Shown here in pieces: positions 26,494 through 35,266 of a stretch of DNA of 64,000 bases (position 1 is the first letter of the stretch; every line of letters begins with the position of its first letter). A model generated the notes under the pieces. That model was not told the origin of the DNA. It ran no database searches and was given only the letters and a program-made list of their open reading frames with translations. This DNA comes from Prevotella scopos JCM 17725 (lineage in GTDB: Bacteria > Bacteroidota > Bacteroidia > Bacteroidales > Bacteroidaceae). The DNA lies in the NCBI RefSeq assembly GCF_018127785.1, contig NZ_CP072390.1, forward strand, positions 186,001 through 250,000, in the 5' to 3' direction. Both the position numbers and the translations under genes were made by a program.

Positions 26494-28113
26494 ATGAAAT
26501 ATTCAATAAATAAATTCACCGCAGGGACTTTACTTGCTGTAGCTGCAATGACAGCATCTTGCTCCAGTGATTATCTCAATGTATCACCAGCAGAGTCGGC
26601 TGAGCCTTCTGCAGCATATGCTAATACAAGCAATGCGCGTAACACCTTGAATGGTATTGCAAAGTCGATGACCGTACAGCAGTACTACTATGGTCAAGGG
26701 TTCGCAGGTGAAAATGCGATAATGCGTATCTATGAGAACCTTCCAAGTCAGAATTATAACTATAACCGTTATGCTTCTGGTTGGGCACCTATCCATAACC
26801 AAGATTTTCACTATAGGTCTACAGCTAAGTATGATTCTTATGCGTGGGCATACTATTATCAGATTATTAACAATGCAAATGCACTCCTTGCAAACATTGA
26901 TAATGCCGCTGGTAATGATGCAGATAGGAAGTTTATCAAGGCTTCGGCATTGACTTTCCGAGCATATGCTTATGAGAAGTTAGTACATTACTATTGTTAT
27001 CGTTGGCAGGATAGTAATAATGGTGCTTCTCAGGGATTACCATTGCGTATCGATACTTCTAAGGGAGAATTAAAGGCTTCAACACTTGCTGAGACTTTTG
27101 CTCAGATTTATAAGGACTGTCAGGATGCGATCACACTCTTCACAGAGAGTGGTGTGACGCGTTCTACTGCCGAGAGTTGGATTCCTGACTTAAATACCGC
27201 TCATGCCGTTTATGCACGTGCAGCATTGACACGTCAGGACTATGCTACAGCTTTGGCACAAGCTAAGTTGGCAGAGAATAATCGTCCGTTGATGACTGGT
27301 GAAGCATACGCAGCAGGTTTCTATAAGCCAAATGATGAGTGGATTCTCGGTAGCTATGGTGATGCAAGTGAGCAGAACTGGTATTGGGCTTATGGTGTAC
27401 AGGGTGCTTGTAATGGTTACTATGCAAGTGGTCAGAGTACTGGTGCTGGTACTATCGGTCACGAGTTGATTACTCGTATTCCTAATAATGATGCTCGTAA
27501 GCAACTTTTTATCACTGCTGATAAGTTCCGCAGTATTAATATTACTGACAATGCGCAGGTTGACCAGACCTTTGGCATCTTGGGTATGGGTAATGAAAGT
27601 GTGTTGACACAGGCTGACTCTATCGTTAAGAAACATCAGCTTTCTGGACTCTCTGCAGCTTACGCTTCTGGATATATCTATTTGGATGGTCAGATGAAGT
27701 TCTGGGTGACAGCACAGCCGGGTGTTAGTTATGTTCCTTTCATCCGTTCAAGTGAGATGGTTCTCATAGAGGCTGAGGCTAATTACTTCTTGGGTAATAC
27801 TGCCGATGCACAGGCTGCATTGGTCAAACTGAATGCTACTACAGGTCGTAACGCAAGCTATACTTGTACGAAGACGGGTACTGACCTCTTTAATGAAATC
27901 AAGGATTATCGTGAAGTTGAACTTTGGGGTGAGGGTTCTGCATGGAGTGATTACAAACGTTGGAACATTCCTGTTGTTCGTCATTCATTTGCTGAAGGCG
28001 GTAATGCACACCCAGCTGTTGCAAAAACAATTGCTGTAGATTTCGGTAATAAGTGGACTTGGGTAGTTCCACAGAATGAGATCGATTATAATGATCTTGT
28101 GAGGAACGAGTAA
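26494..28113 (+). CDS. SusD/RagB-type surface lipoprotein (second)
   Basis: A 539-residue lipoprotein partner of the second SusC. The signal peptide ends in the lipobox MTASCSSDYLNVSP (Cys at ~23). It has the helical SusD core (ALTFRAYAYEKLVHYYCYRW, ~150-170), the ligand-loop region, and the C-terminal SSEMVLIEAEANYFLG and EIKDYREVELWGEG. It is long for the family and rich in Tyr/Trp early (QQYYYGQGF), which could line a glycan site. It ends with a strong terminator. Confidence 0.95.
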   Translation: MKYSINKFTAGTLLAVAAMTASCSSDYLNVSPAESAEPSAAYANTSNARNTLNGIAKSMTVQQYYYGQGFAGENAIMRIYENLPSQNYNYNRYASGWAPIHNQDFHYRSTAKYDSYAWAYYYQIINNANALLANIDNAAGNDADRKFIKASALTFRAYAYEKLVHYYCYRWQDSNNGASQGLPLRIDTSKGELKASTLAETFAQIYKDCQDAITLFTESGVTRSTAESWIPDLNTAHAVYARAALTRQDYATALAQAKLAENNRPLMTGEAYAAGFYKPNDEWILGSYGDASEQNWYWAYGVQGACNGYYASGQSTGAGTIGHELITRIPNNDARKQLFITADKFRSINITDNAQVDQTFGILGMGNESVLTQADSIVKKHQLSGLSAAYASGYIYLDGQMKFWVTAQPGVSYVPFIRSSEMVLIEAEANYFLGNTADAQAALVKLNATTGRNASYTCTKTGTDLFNEIKDYREVELWGEGSAWSDYKRWNIPVVRHSFAEGGNAHPAVAKTIAVDFGNKWTWVVPQNEIDYNDLVRNE

Positions 28114-28135
28114 GTCGTAAGTTTTTATAAATATC

Positions 28136-28169
28136 AAGGCGGAAAGAGCAGGTCTCTTTCCGCCTTTTA
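28136..28169 (+). terminator. Terminator of the second SusC/SusD operon
   Basis: A perfect 13-bp stem (AAGGCGGAAAGAG/CTCTTTCCGCCTT) with a 5-nt loop, ending in TTTT. Confidence 0.9.
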
Positions 28170-28175
28170 TGTTGT

Positions 28176-28258
28176 TTCCTGTCATTTCTGTCATTTGTAT
28201 CTGGAGGATAACTGGTTATAAAACAAAGTATTATTGTGAAATGTTAAAATGACAGCAA
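28176..28258 (-). repeat. 83-bp inverted-repeat element, copy 2 (opposite orientation)
   Basis: Read on the minus strand it starts TTGCTGTCATTTTAACATTT and ends with two TGACAG motifs, as in copies 1 and 3. With copy 1 it brackets the double SusC/SusD locus in inverted orientation. Confidence 0.85.
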
Positions 28259-28378
28259 AAGGAATTAAAAGTATTTTGTGATAAATTCAGTAGCTCTTCC
28301 AAGTTTGTAAGCATTGCATCCTATAGTCATGCAGGACGATTATTTCATTGTTTGCTCAACATATTTGGAGTAAAAAGA

Positions 28379-28409
28379 ATTGCAATGATTAAGAAAAGTG
28401 TTACCTTTG
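28379..28409 (+). promoter_or_regulatory. Promoter of the WYL regulator gene
   Basis: ATTG (28379-28382), a 19-nt spacer and TACCTTTG (28402-28409). It lies inside the longest open frame and so fixes the start at 28439. Confidence 0.78.
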
Positions 28410-28438
28410 CGTTATCTTCATATAGATTTGTTGGAGAA

Positions 28439-29350
28439 ATGAGGTTTGATAAACTAAAAAAGCAGTTAGAGCTGTTAATTATTTTGTCTGATGGACGTAA
28501 CTACACTGTTGAAGAACTGTGTGAAAGGATAGGATTGTCGCATAGGAATTTTTATTACCTGCTCGATTTCATTAAGCATGCTGGTTTTATTGTGTTCAAA
28601 AATCAAGGTTGTTATCATATTGATCGGCGTTCTCCTTTCTTTACTCAGTTGCTCCAAGCTATTCAGTTTACTGATAAGGATGTGAAGACGATATATAGTG
28701 TACTTACCATGGCTGGTAATGATAGCGAGATGGTAAACCAATTAAGGAAGAAATTAGATAATGCGTATAATTTCTCAATATCAGCTGACTCTCCTGTTCG
28801 TCGCCAGATGGATAACAATATGAAGCAATTGCAGATGGCAATGGCTGAGAAGAAAACGGTTTGCTTGGTTGGCTATTCAAGTCCACATAGTCACTCCATG
28901 AAGGACCGTCTGGTGGAACCTTTCCTTTTTCTGCATAATAATGAGGATATTCGTTGCTATGAGTTGGTCTCTAAGCAAAATAAGACCTTCAAAATTTCGC
29001 GTATGACGAGTGTGGAGATATTGGATACTCCATGGTTACATGAAGATTTGCATCGACAAGTTTTTACTGATATCTTTATGTTTAGTAGTGAGGAGCGACA
29101 TCGTGTGAAGCTTCGATTAGGGCAGCTATCGCATAATCTCTTTAAAGAGGAATATCCACAAGGAACATATTTTATTACGAAGAACGAAGATGGGTCATGG
29201 CTTTTAGACTTAGAAGTATGTGACTATCGGGGGTTAGGCCGCTTTGTTCTTGGACTTTATAAGGATATTGAAATCATTGAGGGTGATGGCTTCAAGGCCT
29301 ATATGAAAGAAGAAATAAAGGGACTTGCTGCTTCATTAAATCTTCAATAG
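28439..29350 (+). CDS. WYL-domain transcriptional regulator
   Basis: A 303-residue DNA-binding protein. Residues ~1-65 form a helix-turn-helix (RNYTVEELCERIGLSHRNFYYLL, ~20-42). The WYL-type ligand-sensing domain spans ~135-215 (VCLVGYSSPHSHSMKDRLVEPF, ISRMTSVEIL), followed by a C-terminal region (~220-303). The upstream in-frame starts at 28352 and 28385 precede the promoter and are rejected. It may control the SusCD genes or the esterase next to it; the sequence does not decide. Confidence 0.88.
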   Translation: MRFDKLKKQLELLIILSDGRNYTVEELCERIGLSHRNFYYLLDFIKHAGFIVFKNQGCYHIDRRSPFFTQLLQAIQFTDKDVKTIYSVLTMAGNDSEMVNQLRKKLDNAYNFSISADSPVRRQMDNNMKQLQMAMAEKKTVCLVGYSSPHSHSMKDRLVEPFLFLHNNEDIRCYELVSKQNKTFKISRMTSVEILDTPWLHEDLHRQVFTDIFMFSSEERHRVKLRLGQLSHNLFKEEYPQGTYFITKNEDGSWLLDLEVCDYRGLGRFVLGLYKDIEIIEGDGFKAYMKEEIKGLAASLNLQ

Positions 29351-29443
29351 ATGATAAAAATATCAAGTAGAACATTTTATTAATCTAACTTTTGTAAAAG
29401 TATTCTTTTCTAAAAAGTATAAAGAAGTTTTTAATTCAGGATC

Positions 29444-30631
29444 ATGACAATACGTAAGTTTTTATTCGTTTTATCGCTTTTCATCGTTTTTAATGCGTAT
29501 GCACAGCAGGAACGTTGGGTAGGAACATGGGCATGTGCGCCACAAACTGTTGATAAGGGATTTATGCCTTATAACAATCAAATGACGAATCGTTCTGTTC
29601 GACAAGTCGTGAAGGTAAGTATTGGGGGTAATACGCTCCGTCTTCAATTAAGTAATGAACTATCTTCCGACCCTGTTGAGATTACAAGTGTCTATATTGC
29701 TAAGGCTCTGGAGGGTCCAGAGATAGAGAAGAATACTGCAAAATACCTTCAGTTTAGTAATAAGCGTCGCGTCACGATTCCCGCAGGAAAAGCAGTTTTC
29801 TCTGATGCGTTAAAGTTTAATTTGCAGCCTTTGGAGCGTCTGTCAATTACCATTAATTACCTTAAAGCACCGAAGGAACCTACTGTTCACATGGGATCAC
29901 GTACAACGTCTTATATATTGCGAGGTGTAACGAATGCGAATACTGACTTCTCTAAAGCCTTTAAAGAAGACCATTGGTTTAATATTTCTGCCATAGACGT
30001 TCTTGATGCCAGTATTTCCAGTGTTGCCATTTTAGGGAATAGTATTACTGACGGTAAAGGATGTGTAACCAATGCGCAAGATCGTTGGCCCGATTTTATG
30101 TCTGCTGTATTGAACGGAGAGAAGAGTACTGATGTGCAAAAGACGGGAGTCTTAAACCTAGGAATTGGTGATAATCGCATTCTGTCAGTGGGCTTAGGAG
30201 CTCCAGGAAAGGAGCGTTTCGATCGTGATATACTCGGCCAAAGAGGTTTACGAGCAGTTGTCATCTTTGAAGCAATCAATGATATAGGTACATCAACTAA
30301 TCCTGCGGAAACAGCACGTCAGCTGATAGAAGCCTATCAGGTCATGATAAAGAAAGCACATCAACGAAGTTTGAAAGTTTATATGGGTACGATAACTCCG
30401 TTTAAGGGCTGTAAGAATTATTATACTCCTGCTCGCGATGTAGCTCGTAAGCAGGTAAATGAATGGATTAGGGCTAATAAAGAAATCGATGGTTTTATCG
30501 ATTTTGATGCCCTTATGCGTGACCCTTCAGCTCCAGATCAGTTGCGTAAAGAATGGCAGATTGGTGATTGGTTGCATCCTAATCCTGCAGGCTATAAGCA
30601 GATGGGAGAATATGCGGCAAAGAAGATATGA
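29444..30631 (+). CDS. Exported SGNH/GDSL hydrolase
   Basis: A 395-residue secreted esterase. It has a signal peptide (MTIRKFLFVLSLFIVFNAYAQ), a beta-rich N-terminal part (~22-185, WVGTWACAPQ), then the SGNH domain. Block I is LGNSITDGKG with the catalytic Ser, Gly/Asn blocks are NLGIGDNRI and EAINDIGTS, and block V is DWLHPNPAGY with Asp and His. The family removes acyl groups from sugars or lipids. Next to two SusCD pairs, polysaccharide deacetylation is a fair inference. It faces a convergent TPR gene. Confidence 0.9.
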   Translation: MTIRKFLFVLSLFIVFNAYAQQERWVGTWACAPQTVDKGFMPYNNQMTNRSVRQVVKVSIGGNTLRLQLSNELSSDPVEITSVYIAKALEGPEIEKNTAKYLQFSNKRRVTIPAGKAVFSDALKFNLQPLERLSITINYLKAPKEPTVHMGSRTTSYILRGVTNANTDFSKAFKEDHWFNISAIDVLDASISSVAILGNSITDGKGCVTNAQDRWPDFMSAVLNGEKSTDVQKTGVLNLGIGDNRILSVGLGAPGKERFDRDILGQRGLRAVVIFEAINDIGTSTNPAETARQLIEAYQVMIKKAHQRSLKVYMGTITPFKGCKNYYTPARDVARKQVNEWIRANKEIDGFIDFDALMRDPSAPDQLRKEWQIGDWLHPNPAGYKQMGEYAAKKI

Positions 30632-30700
30632 CTTCCTGCCTTTCCTTTCTTTAGAGGAGGGGAGTTAAAGCTTGGCGAAAGTAAGGGAAGTTCTCGATGT

Positions 30701-31876
30701 CTATATCGAGTCTGAAAGTGTCTCCTGTGATAGTTCCATCTTCTTTTTCATTCTACTCTTAATCGACCTTAAAGCTTGTGATGTACAGCAGAAGGCGTTG
30801 GCTTTTTGCTCATCAGTCATTCCGTTGTGATCCATTAAATAGTAAAATGTCTCCTTAGGAGTGAACGCATAGCGGGGATTATTGAGGATATAGGCAAGGT
30901 CGTAATCAAAGTTTGGCATAATAGCGTTGAGTGCCTGCTGTTCACGTTTACCCATTTGTGAGATATTACCACCTTTTAGAATGGTGTAGAGGGTGTCTAT
31001 TCCCAACTTTATTTGTTCGATGGAATCGGCTGTTTTTGTATCTCCGTTATGTGTAGGTATCTTCTGTTTTAGCTGTTCTAACTCATTGATTTTACTGTCA
31101 ACTTCTGCCTTCATCTCATCAATAGTTGCATCTTTCCGTCGGATCAACTGCTGAATATTCTGTTCTGTCACCTCTTGTTGCCTGCGATAGGCATGTAGTT
31201 GCAGGCGCATACGACGGCGGAACCATACTACGATACCCGTTGTTAGGAGTATCAAGATGATAACGAGATAAGCAATATAGAGTTGTAGTTGCAGGGCTTT
31301 ACGCTGTGCGATAGCCACTTCATAGCGGTCTTGTATCTGTATAATCTCAATATCTTTCTCTGGTGAAACCGATAAAATCTGGTGTTTTTCAATACGGGTT
31401 CTTAGTTGAGTAATACTCTGCTCTTGGTCTTTACGAATACGAGGCTTGAAGGATTCAGCCTTCTTTACGTACCACAGAGCAGAGTCGTGTTGGCCCATTT
31501 GGTTAAAAACAGAGGCCTTACCGAGGTAAATGTCGGTCAGTCTGTGGCTCTTCTTGCTATCATTTGCATATCGAGCAGTATGCTCGAAGTAATCTAGTGC
31601 TAATTTATAAGCACCGTTCTGGGCATTCAAGAGAGCAATACGATAGTATGTAGCAAACTTCAAAGAGTCTTCTGTTACGTTGAAAAGGTGCTTCTCTGCC
31701 GATTTTAGCTGATACATCGCATTCCTTGTGTCATGCTTAGCCACGAAAAAAGCGGCACTATCGAGCCTCATTCGAGTAATACCATCGTCTGTTGCGGGAT
31801 AGTTAGGCAGTTTTCTTTGGCTGCATGAAAGCAATGCCAAGATGCTAAGCAGTAGTAAAATCGGCTTTCTCTTCAT
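30701..31876 (-). CDS. TPR lipoprotein with transmembrane segment and degenerate HTH-like tail
   Basis: A 391-residue protein beginning with a lipoprotein signal (MKRKPILLLLSILALLSCSQ). Residues ~25-165 contain TPR-like helices (YYRIALLNAQNGAYKLALDYF; KASVFNQMGQHDSALWYV). One membrane helix (~203-222, YIAYLVIILILLTTGIVVWF) is followed by Arg residues. A coiled coil (~225-285) and a C-terminal helical domain (~300-391) follow. The tail resembles the DNA-binding end of the TPR-membrane-HTH regulators common in Bacteroidota. Its transcript may be nearly leaderless, since TATCTTTG ends 5 nt before the ATG. Confidence 0.8.
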   Translation of the reverse strand: MKRKPILLLLSILALLSCSQRKLPNYPATDDGITRMRLDSAAFFVAKHDTRNAMYQLKSAEKHLFNVTEDSLKFATYYRIALLNAQNGAYKLALDYFEHTARYANDSKKSHRLTDIYLGKASVFNQMGQHDSALWYVKKAESFKPRIRKDQEQSITQLRTRIEKHQILSVSPEKDIEIIQIQDRYEVAIAQRKALQLQLYIAYLVIILILLTTGIVVWFRRRMRLQLHAYRRQQEVTEQNIQQLIRRKDATIDEMKAEVDSKINELEQLKQKIPTHNGDTKTADSIEQIKLGIDTLYTILKGGNISQMGKREQQALNAIMPNFDYDLAYILNNPRYAFTPKETFYYLMDHNGMTDEQKANAFCCTSQALRSIKSRMKKKMELSQETLSDSI

Positions 31877-31881
31877 ATTTG

Positions 31882-31913
31882 CAAAGATACACATTCTACT
31901 GCGTATTGCCAAA
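31882..31913 (-). promoter_or_regulatory. Promoter of the TPR lipoprotein gene
   Basis: On the minus strand TTTG (31910-31913), a 20-nt spacer and TATCTTTG (31882-31889). It ends 5 nt before the start codon. Confidence 0.8.
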
Positions 31914-31955
31914 TTAGGGTGGGAGGAAAGGGGACGAAAAGCTATCTTAAAGGTT

Positions 31956-31984
31956 GGTAAAGTGCGAAAACGAGGGAACTTTTA
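31956..31984. repeat. Element GTAAAGTGCG...CGAGGGAAC, distant copy
   Basis: It carries GGTAAAGTGCG, four bases, then ACGAGGGAACTTTT. It resembles the two copies at 52478-52507 and 52521-52550. Confidence 0.55.
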
Positions 31985-32079
31985 TAAGCTTTATTGTGTC
32001 AAAGAAGTGAAGTTGTTAGTCGTAAATTATTGATAGTCAAATGTTAACTTGTTTTACATGTGTCAACTCTAATGGGGCT

Positions 32080-32111
32080 ATTGCATTGCATTATATTCTT
32101 CTTTACCTTTG
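32080..32111 (+). promoter_or_regulatory. Promoter of the TonB-C-domain gene pair
   Basis: ATTG (32080-32083), a 20-nt spacer and TACCTTTG (32104-32111). It leaves a ~185-nt leader. Confidence 0.75.
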
Positions 32112-32151
32112 CATCGACAATAAGTTCCAATATATGTCATCTGCATTTCAT

Positions 32152-32196
32152 AAACCTGCGGCGGCGTGATTGCGTTTAAGCGTTGGCGCAGGTTTT
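32152..32196 (+). promoter_or_regulatory. Terminator-like leader hairpin before the TonB-C genes
   Basis: AAACCTGCG pairs with CGCAGGTTT around a GC-rich arm and is followed by TTTT, ~35 nt into the transcript. It could be an attenuator or the end of a short RNA. Confidence 0.5.
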
Positions 32197-32303
32197 AAAT
32201 TAAGAATGTTTGAAAGACTCTTCAAAGCAAAGAGTTTGTTTATAATAATCTCTCGAAAGGCTGCGTTTAGTAGCTGTAAAGGAGAATAAAACAAAAGGTT
32301 TAT

Positions 32304-32768
32304 ATGGTGAAACGAGTATTATTTTTAATGTCACTTAGTATCTGTATGGAAGGAACTGTTACTGCCCAACAGAAGAATATGTCGATGAAATCTTATGAAA
32401 ATGAGGTTCGGAAAGATACAATCGATACCTTAGAAGTAAAAAACGAAAGGCATAAAATATTTGATTGTTGGTTTCCTCCAATGCCATCTTTCCCAGGTAA
32501 TATCCAACAATTCCTTCGTGCTCACCTTGTATGGCCAGCCGGTCGTAAGAACAAGAATGTTGAAGGGCGGGTGGTTGTCAAGTTTTATATAGACCGCAAC
32601 GGCAGCTGTTCTCAATTTAAGGTACTTCGTTCGTTGAATTCATCATTTGATGCTGAGGCATTAAGAGTGTTGAAGTTAATGCCAAAATGGAATATGAGTT
32701 CTATGGAAAGAGGTGGTGCTTGGTATGTCTTGCCAGTTTTTTTTAAGAAACAAAATGTTCAACAATAA
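32304..32768 (+). CDS. Secreted protein with TonB C-terminal domain (first of pair)
   Basis: A 154-residue protein with a signal peptide (MVKRVLFLMSLSICMEGTVTAQ). Residues ~62-150 form a TonB_C-type domain (FPGNIQQFLRAHLVWP, GRVVVKFYIDRNGSCSQFKV, FDAEALRVLKLMPKW). Unlike energy-transducing TonB it has no cytoplasmic/membrane anchor and no proline-rich periplasm-spanning arm, so it probably does not couple to ExbBD. Many Bacteroidota proteins carry this domain with unknown roles. A close paralog follows 6 nt downstream. Confidence 0.85.
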   Translation: MVKRVLFLMSLSICMEGTVTAQQKNMSMKSYENEVRKDTIDTLEVKNERHKIFDCWFPPMPSFPGNIQQFLRAHLVWPAGRKNKNVEGRVVVKFYIDRNGSCSQFKVLRSLNSSFDAEALRVLKLMPKWNMSSMERGGAWYVLPVFFKKQNVQQ

Positions 32769-32774
32769 GAGTAT

Positions 32775-33263
32775 ATGGTTATGATAAAGAAACTGTTTTT
32801 ATTTCTATTTTTAAGTTTTGTAGTCGTTGGTAATATCGATGCACAGAAGCATAAAAGAACGATGAAACCGAAGAAAAAGGAGCAAACCGAGCAGCCTTGT
32901 TGTGCTGAACCATCCTATGATCTTTGTTATGATACATTGAATGTGGACACCTTAGGGGCAAAGATGTTTGAAACTGTTGAGGGATTGAAACCTTCATTCC
33001 CAGGTGATCTCTTCAAATTTATAGCGGCACATCTTCAATATCCGCCTGAATTGGCAGAAAGCTCAATCTCGGGAAAAGTCATAATAAAGTTCTTTGTAAC
33101 CCCTTCTGGTCATTGTTGTCTGTTTAGAATTATGCGTTCTGTATACCCATACCTTGACCGAGAGGCACTCAGAGTACTCAAACTTATGCCTGCATGGAAG
33201 TGGGAAAGAAGACCGAAGCAGGGAGTTTGGCAGCTTGTACCAGTCATTTTCAGATTGCAATAA
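32775..33263 (+). CDS. Secreted protein with TonB C-terminal domain (second of pair)
   Basis: A 162-residue paralog of the preceding gene. A signal peptide (MVMIKKLFLFLFLSFVVVGN) is followed by a Lys-rich linker (KRTMKPKKKEQ), a Cys-containing segment (PCCAEPSYDLC) and a TonB_C-type domain at ~72-160 (SFPGDLFKFIAAHLQYP, GKVIIKFFVTPSGHC, DREALRVLKLMPAWKW). The ATG at 32781 is an alternative start. The shared phrase EALRVLKLMP shows a tandem duplication. The Cys residues suggest disulfides or metal binding. Confidence 0.85.
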   Translation: MVMIKKLFLFLFLSFVVVGNIDAQKHKRTMKPKKKEQTEQPCCAEPSYDLCYDTLNVDTLGAKMFETVEGLKPSFPGDLFKFIAAHLQYPPELAESSISGKVIIKFFVTPSGHCCLFRIMRSVYPYLDREALRVLKLMPAWKWERRPKQGVWQLVPVIFRLQ

Positions 33264-33344
33264 GGCAAAGTTACTCATAATATAGCCACTTAACTTAAAG
33301 TATTTAGTCATTATTAAGATTAGTGTTTACTCTTAACATGGTTG

Positions 33345-33388
33345 GTGTTAGTCATGATCACCAACCGTGCGGAGTATTAGCACGAAGG
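33345..33388. repeat. 22-bp periodic GTGCGG array, two units
   Basis: Units start at 33345 (GTGTTAGTCATGATCACC, diverged) and 33367 (GTGCGGAGTATTAGCACG), 22 bp apart. The first unit also sits in a hairpin GTTGGTG/CACCAAC (33341-33365). Confidence 0.8.
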
Positions 33389-33509
33389 AAGAAAAATGTA
33401 ACTATGTTCTTTGATGTTGCTGCGTTATGCTTTCAAACAGTGAATCAGAGGGCTGAATAATCCTATACTTCTAATTCTATAGCTTTCATTTTCAAATTTC
33501 CAATGGCTT

Positions 33510-33543
33510 TTTGCCCCCATCTTATTCTTTTATCGTACCTTTG
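33510..33543 (+). promoter_or_regulatory. Promoter of gpmI
   Basis: TTTG (33510-33513) and TACCTTTG (33536-33543) with a 22-nt spacer, slightly long. Confidence 0.65.
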
Positions 33544-33603
33544 CAGTAACAAAAATAATAATAGGTAATAAACGAAGATAATAACAAAAATAAAGGAATA
33601 ATT

Positions 33604-35124
33604 ATGGCAAAAAAAGCTTTATTGATGATCCTTGATGGATGGGGTAACGGTAAGCATGGTAAGGGTGATGTAATCTATAACACACCAACTCCATACTTAG
33701 ATTATTTGAACGCAGTTAGTGCACACTCTGAGTTGCAGGCATCAGGTGAAGATGTCGGTCTGCCAGATGGTCAGATGGGTAACTCTGAGGTTGGTCACTT
33801 GAATATAGGTGCAGGTCGTATTGTTTATCAGGACCTCGTTAAGATTAACAAAGCTTGTCAGAGCGGTGACATTTTGAAGAACCAAGATATTATTGCTGCA
33901 TATAGCTATGCACAAAAGAATGGTAAGAAACTTCACTTGATGGGTCTGACCTCTACGGGTGGTGTTCACTCTTCACTTGATCACCTCTTCAAGCTCATCG
34001 AGATTGGTAAGGAGTACAACCTTAAGGACGTTTACGTTCATTGTTTTATGGACGGACGTGATACAGACCCAAAGAGTGGTGCTGGTTTCGTTGCTGACAT
34101 TCAGAAGGTATGTGATACAAATGACGCACATATCGCTTCAGTCGTTGGTCGTTTCTATGCAATGGACCGTGATAAGCGTTGGGACCGTGTGAAAGAAGCG
34201 TACGACTTGCTCGTTGAGGGTAAGGGTACCCCTGCTACTGACATGGTTAAGGCGATTGAGGCAAGCTATGCAGAAGGTGTGACAGACGAGTTCATCAAGC
34301 CTATCACAAACTCTTCTGTGAATGGTAAGATTGAGGAGGGTGACGTAGTTATCTTCATTAACTTCCGTAACGACCGTGCTAAGGAGTTGACATCTGTGCT
34401 CACACAGCAGGACCTCCCAGAGGAAGGTATGCACACAATTAAGGATTTGCAGTTCTATTGTATGACTCCATACGATGCAAACTTTAAGAACGTGAATATC
34501 CTCTTCCCTAAGGAGAACGTAATGGATACATTAGGCGAATACCTCAGCAAGCTTGGTAAGAAGCAGCTTCATACAGCAGAGACAGAGAAGTACGCACACG
34601 TAACCTTCTTCTTTAATGGTGGTCGTGAGCAGCCTTACGAGGGTGAGGACCGTATCTTGGTTCCTTCTCCAAAGGTAGCGACATACGACTTGAAGCCAGA
34701 GATGAGTGCCTTTGAGGTGAAGGATAAGCTTGTTGGTGCTATTAATACACAGGAGTATGACTTCATCGTTGTGAACTTTGCTAATGGTGATATGGTGGGT
34801 CATACAGGTGTTTACAATGCGATTGCAAAGGCTGTATGGGCTGTTGACCAGTGTGTTAAGGAGGTTGTTGAGGCTGCGAAGGCTAACGATTATGAGACAA
34901 TCATCATCGCTGACCATGGTAATGCAGACAACGCAATCAATGAGGATGGCAGTCCAAACACTGCTCACTCACTCAACCCAGTACCATTCATCTATGTTAC
35001 AAACAACAATTCTGCAACAGTGAAGAATGGTCGTTTGGCTGACGTTGCACCTTCTATCCTTCATATTATGGGCTTAGAGCAGCCTGCAGATATGACAGGT
35101 GAGAATCTTATCTCAGACAAGTAA
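33604..35124 (+). CDS. gpmI: 2,3-bisphosphoglycerate-independent phosphoglycerate mutase
   Basis: A 506-residue glycolytic enzyme that interconverts 3- and 2-phosphoglycerate using two Mn ions. The phosphatase-like domain has Asp11 (MILDGWG), the catalytic Ser61 (MGNSEVGH) and the C-terminal metal motifs ADHGNADNA and [10 protein letters not shown]. The transferase domain (~85-300) has [12 protein letters not shown] and [12 protein letters not shown]. Length and motifs are standard. Strong codon adaptation and its own promoter suggest high expression. Confidence 0.97.
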   Translation: MAKKALLMILDGWGNGKHGKGDVIYNTPTPYLDYLNAVSAHSELQASGEDVGLPDGQMGNSEVGHLNIGAGRIVYQDLVKINKACQSGDILKNQDIIAAYSYAQKNGKKLHLMGLTSTGGVHSSLDHLFKLIEIGKEYNLKDVYVHCFMDGRDTDPKSGAGFVADIQKVCDTNDAHIASVVGRFYAMDRDKRWDRVKEAYDLLVEGKGTPATDMVKAIEASYAEGVTDEFIKPITNSSVNGKIEEGDVVIFINFRNDRAKELTSVLTQQDLPEEGMHTIKDLQFYCMTPYDANFKNVNILFPKENVMDTLGEYLSKLGKKQLHTAETEKYAHVTFFFNGGREQPYEGEDRILVPSPKVATYDLKPEMSAFEVKDKLVGAINTQEYDFIVVNFANGDMVGHTGVYNAIAKAVWAVDQCVKEVVEAAKANDYETIIIADHGNADNAINEDGSPNTAHSLNPVPFIYVTNNNSATVKNGRLADVAPSILHIMGLEQPADMTGENLISDK

Positions 35125-35147
35125 ATTGTTAATTATTACAAATCTAT

Positions 35148-35187
35148 AAAATCCCAAAGGTCTTTTATGGCTTTTGGGATTTGTTTT
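35148..35187 (+). terminator. Terminator of gpmI
   Basis: AAATCCCAAAGG and CTTTTGGGATTT form the stem, followed by GTTTTT. The next gene's -7 element begins 4 nt later. Confidence 0.82.
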
Positions 35188-35190
35188 TAG

Positions 35191-35198
35191 TATCTTTG
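35191..35198 (+). promoter_or_regulatory. -7 element of the Lys-rich repeat gene
   Basis: TATCTTTG, 69 nt before the ATG at 35267. Any -33 element would lie inside the gpmI terminator stem; none is clear. Confidence 0.5.
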
Positions 35199-35266
35199 TT
35201 GCCGTGAGTCGTATTTCGACTCTAATATTATATAGGTATAAGTATTTATTTTTAAGATTAAAGACA

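Noticed and set aside
17801..28113. Complete polysaccharide utilisation locus
   Set aside because: Two SusC/SusD pairs are present, but no glycoside hydrolase, polysaccharide lyase, hybrid two-component system or ECF sigma/anti-sigma pair is adjacent. I therefore do not assign a glycan substrate.
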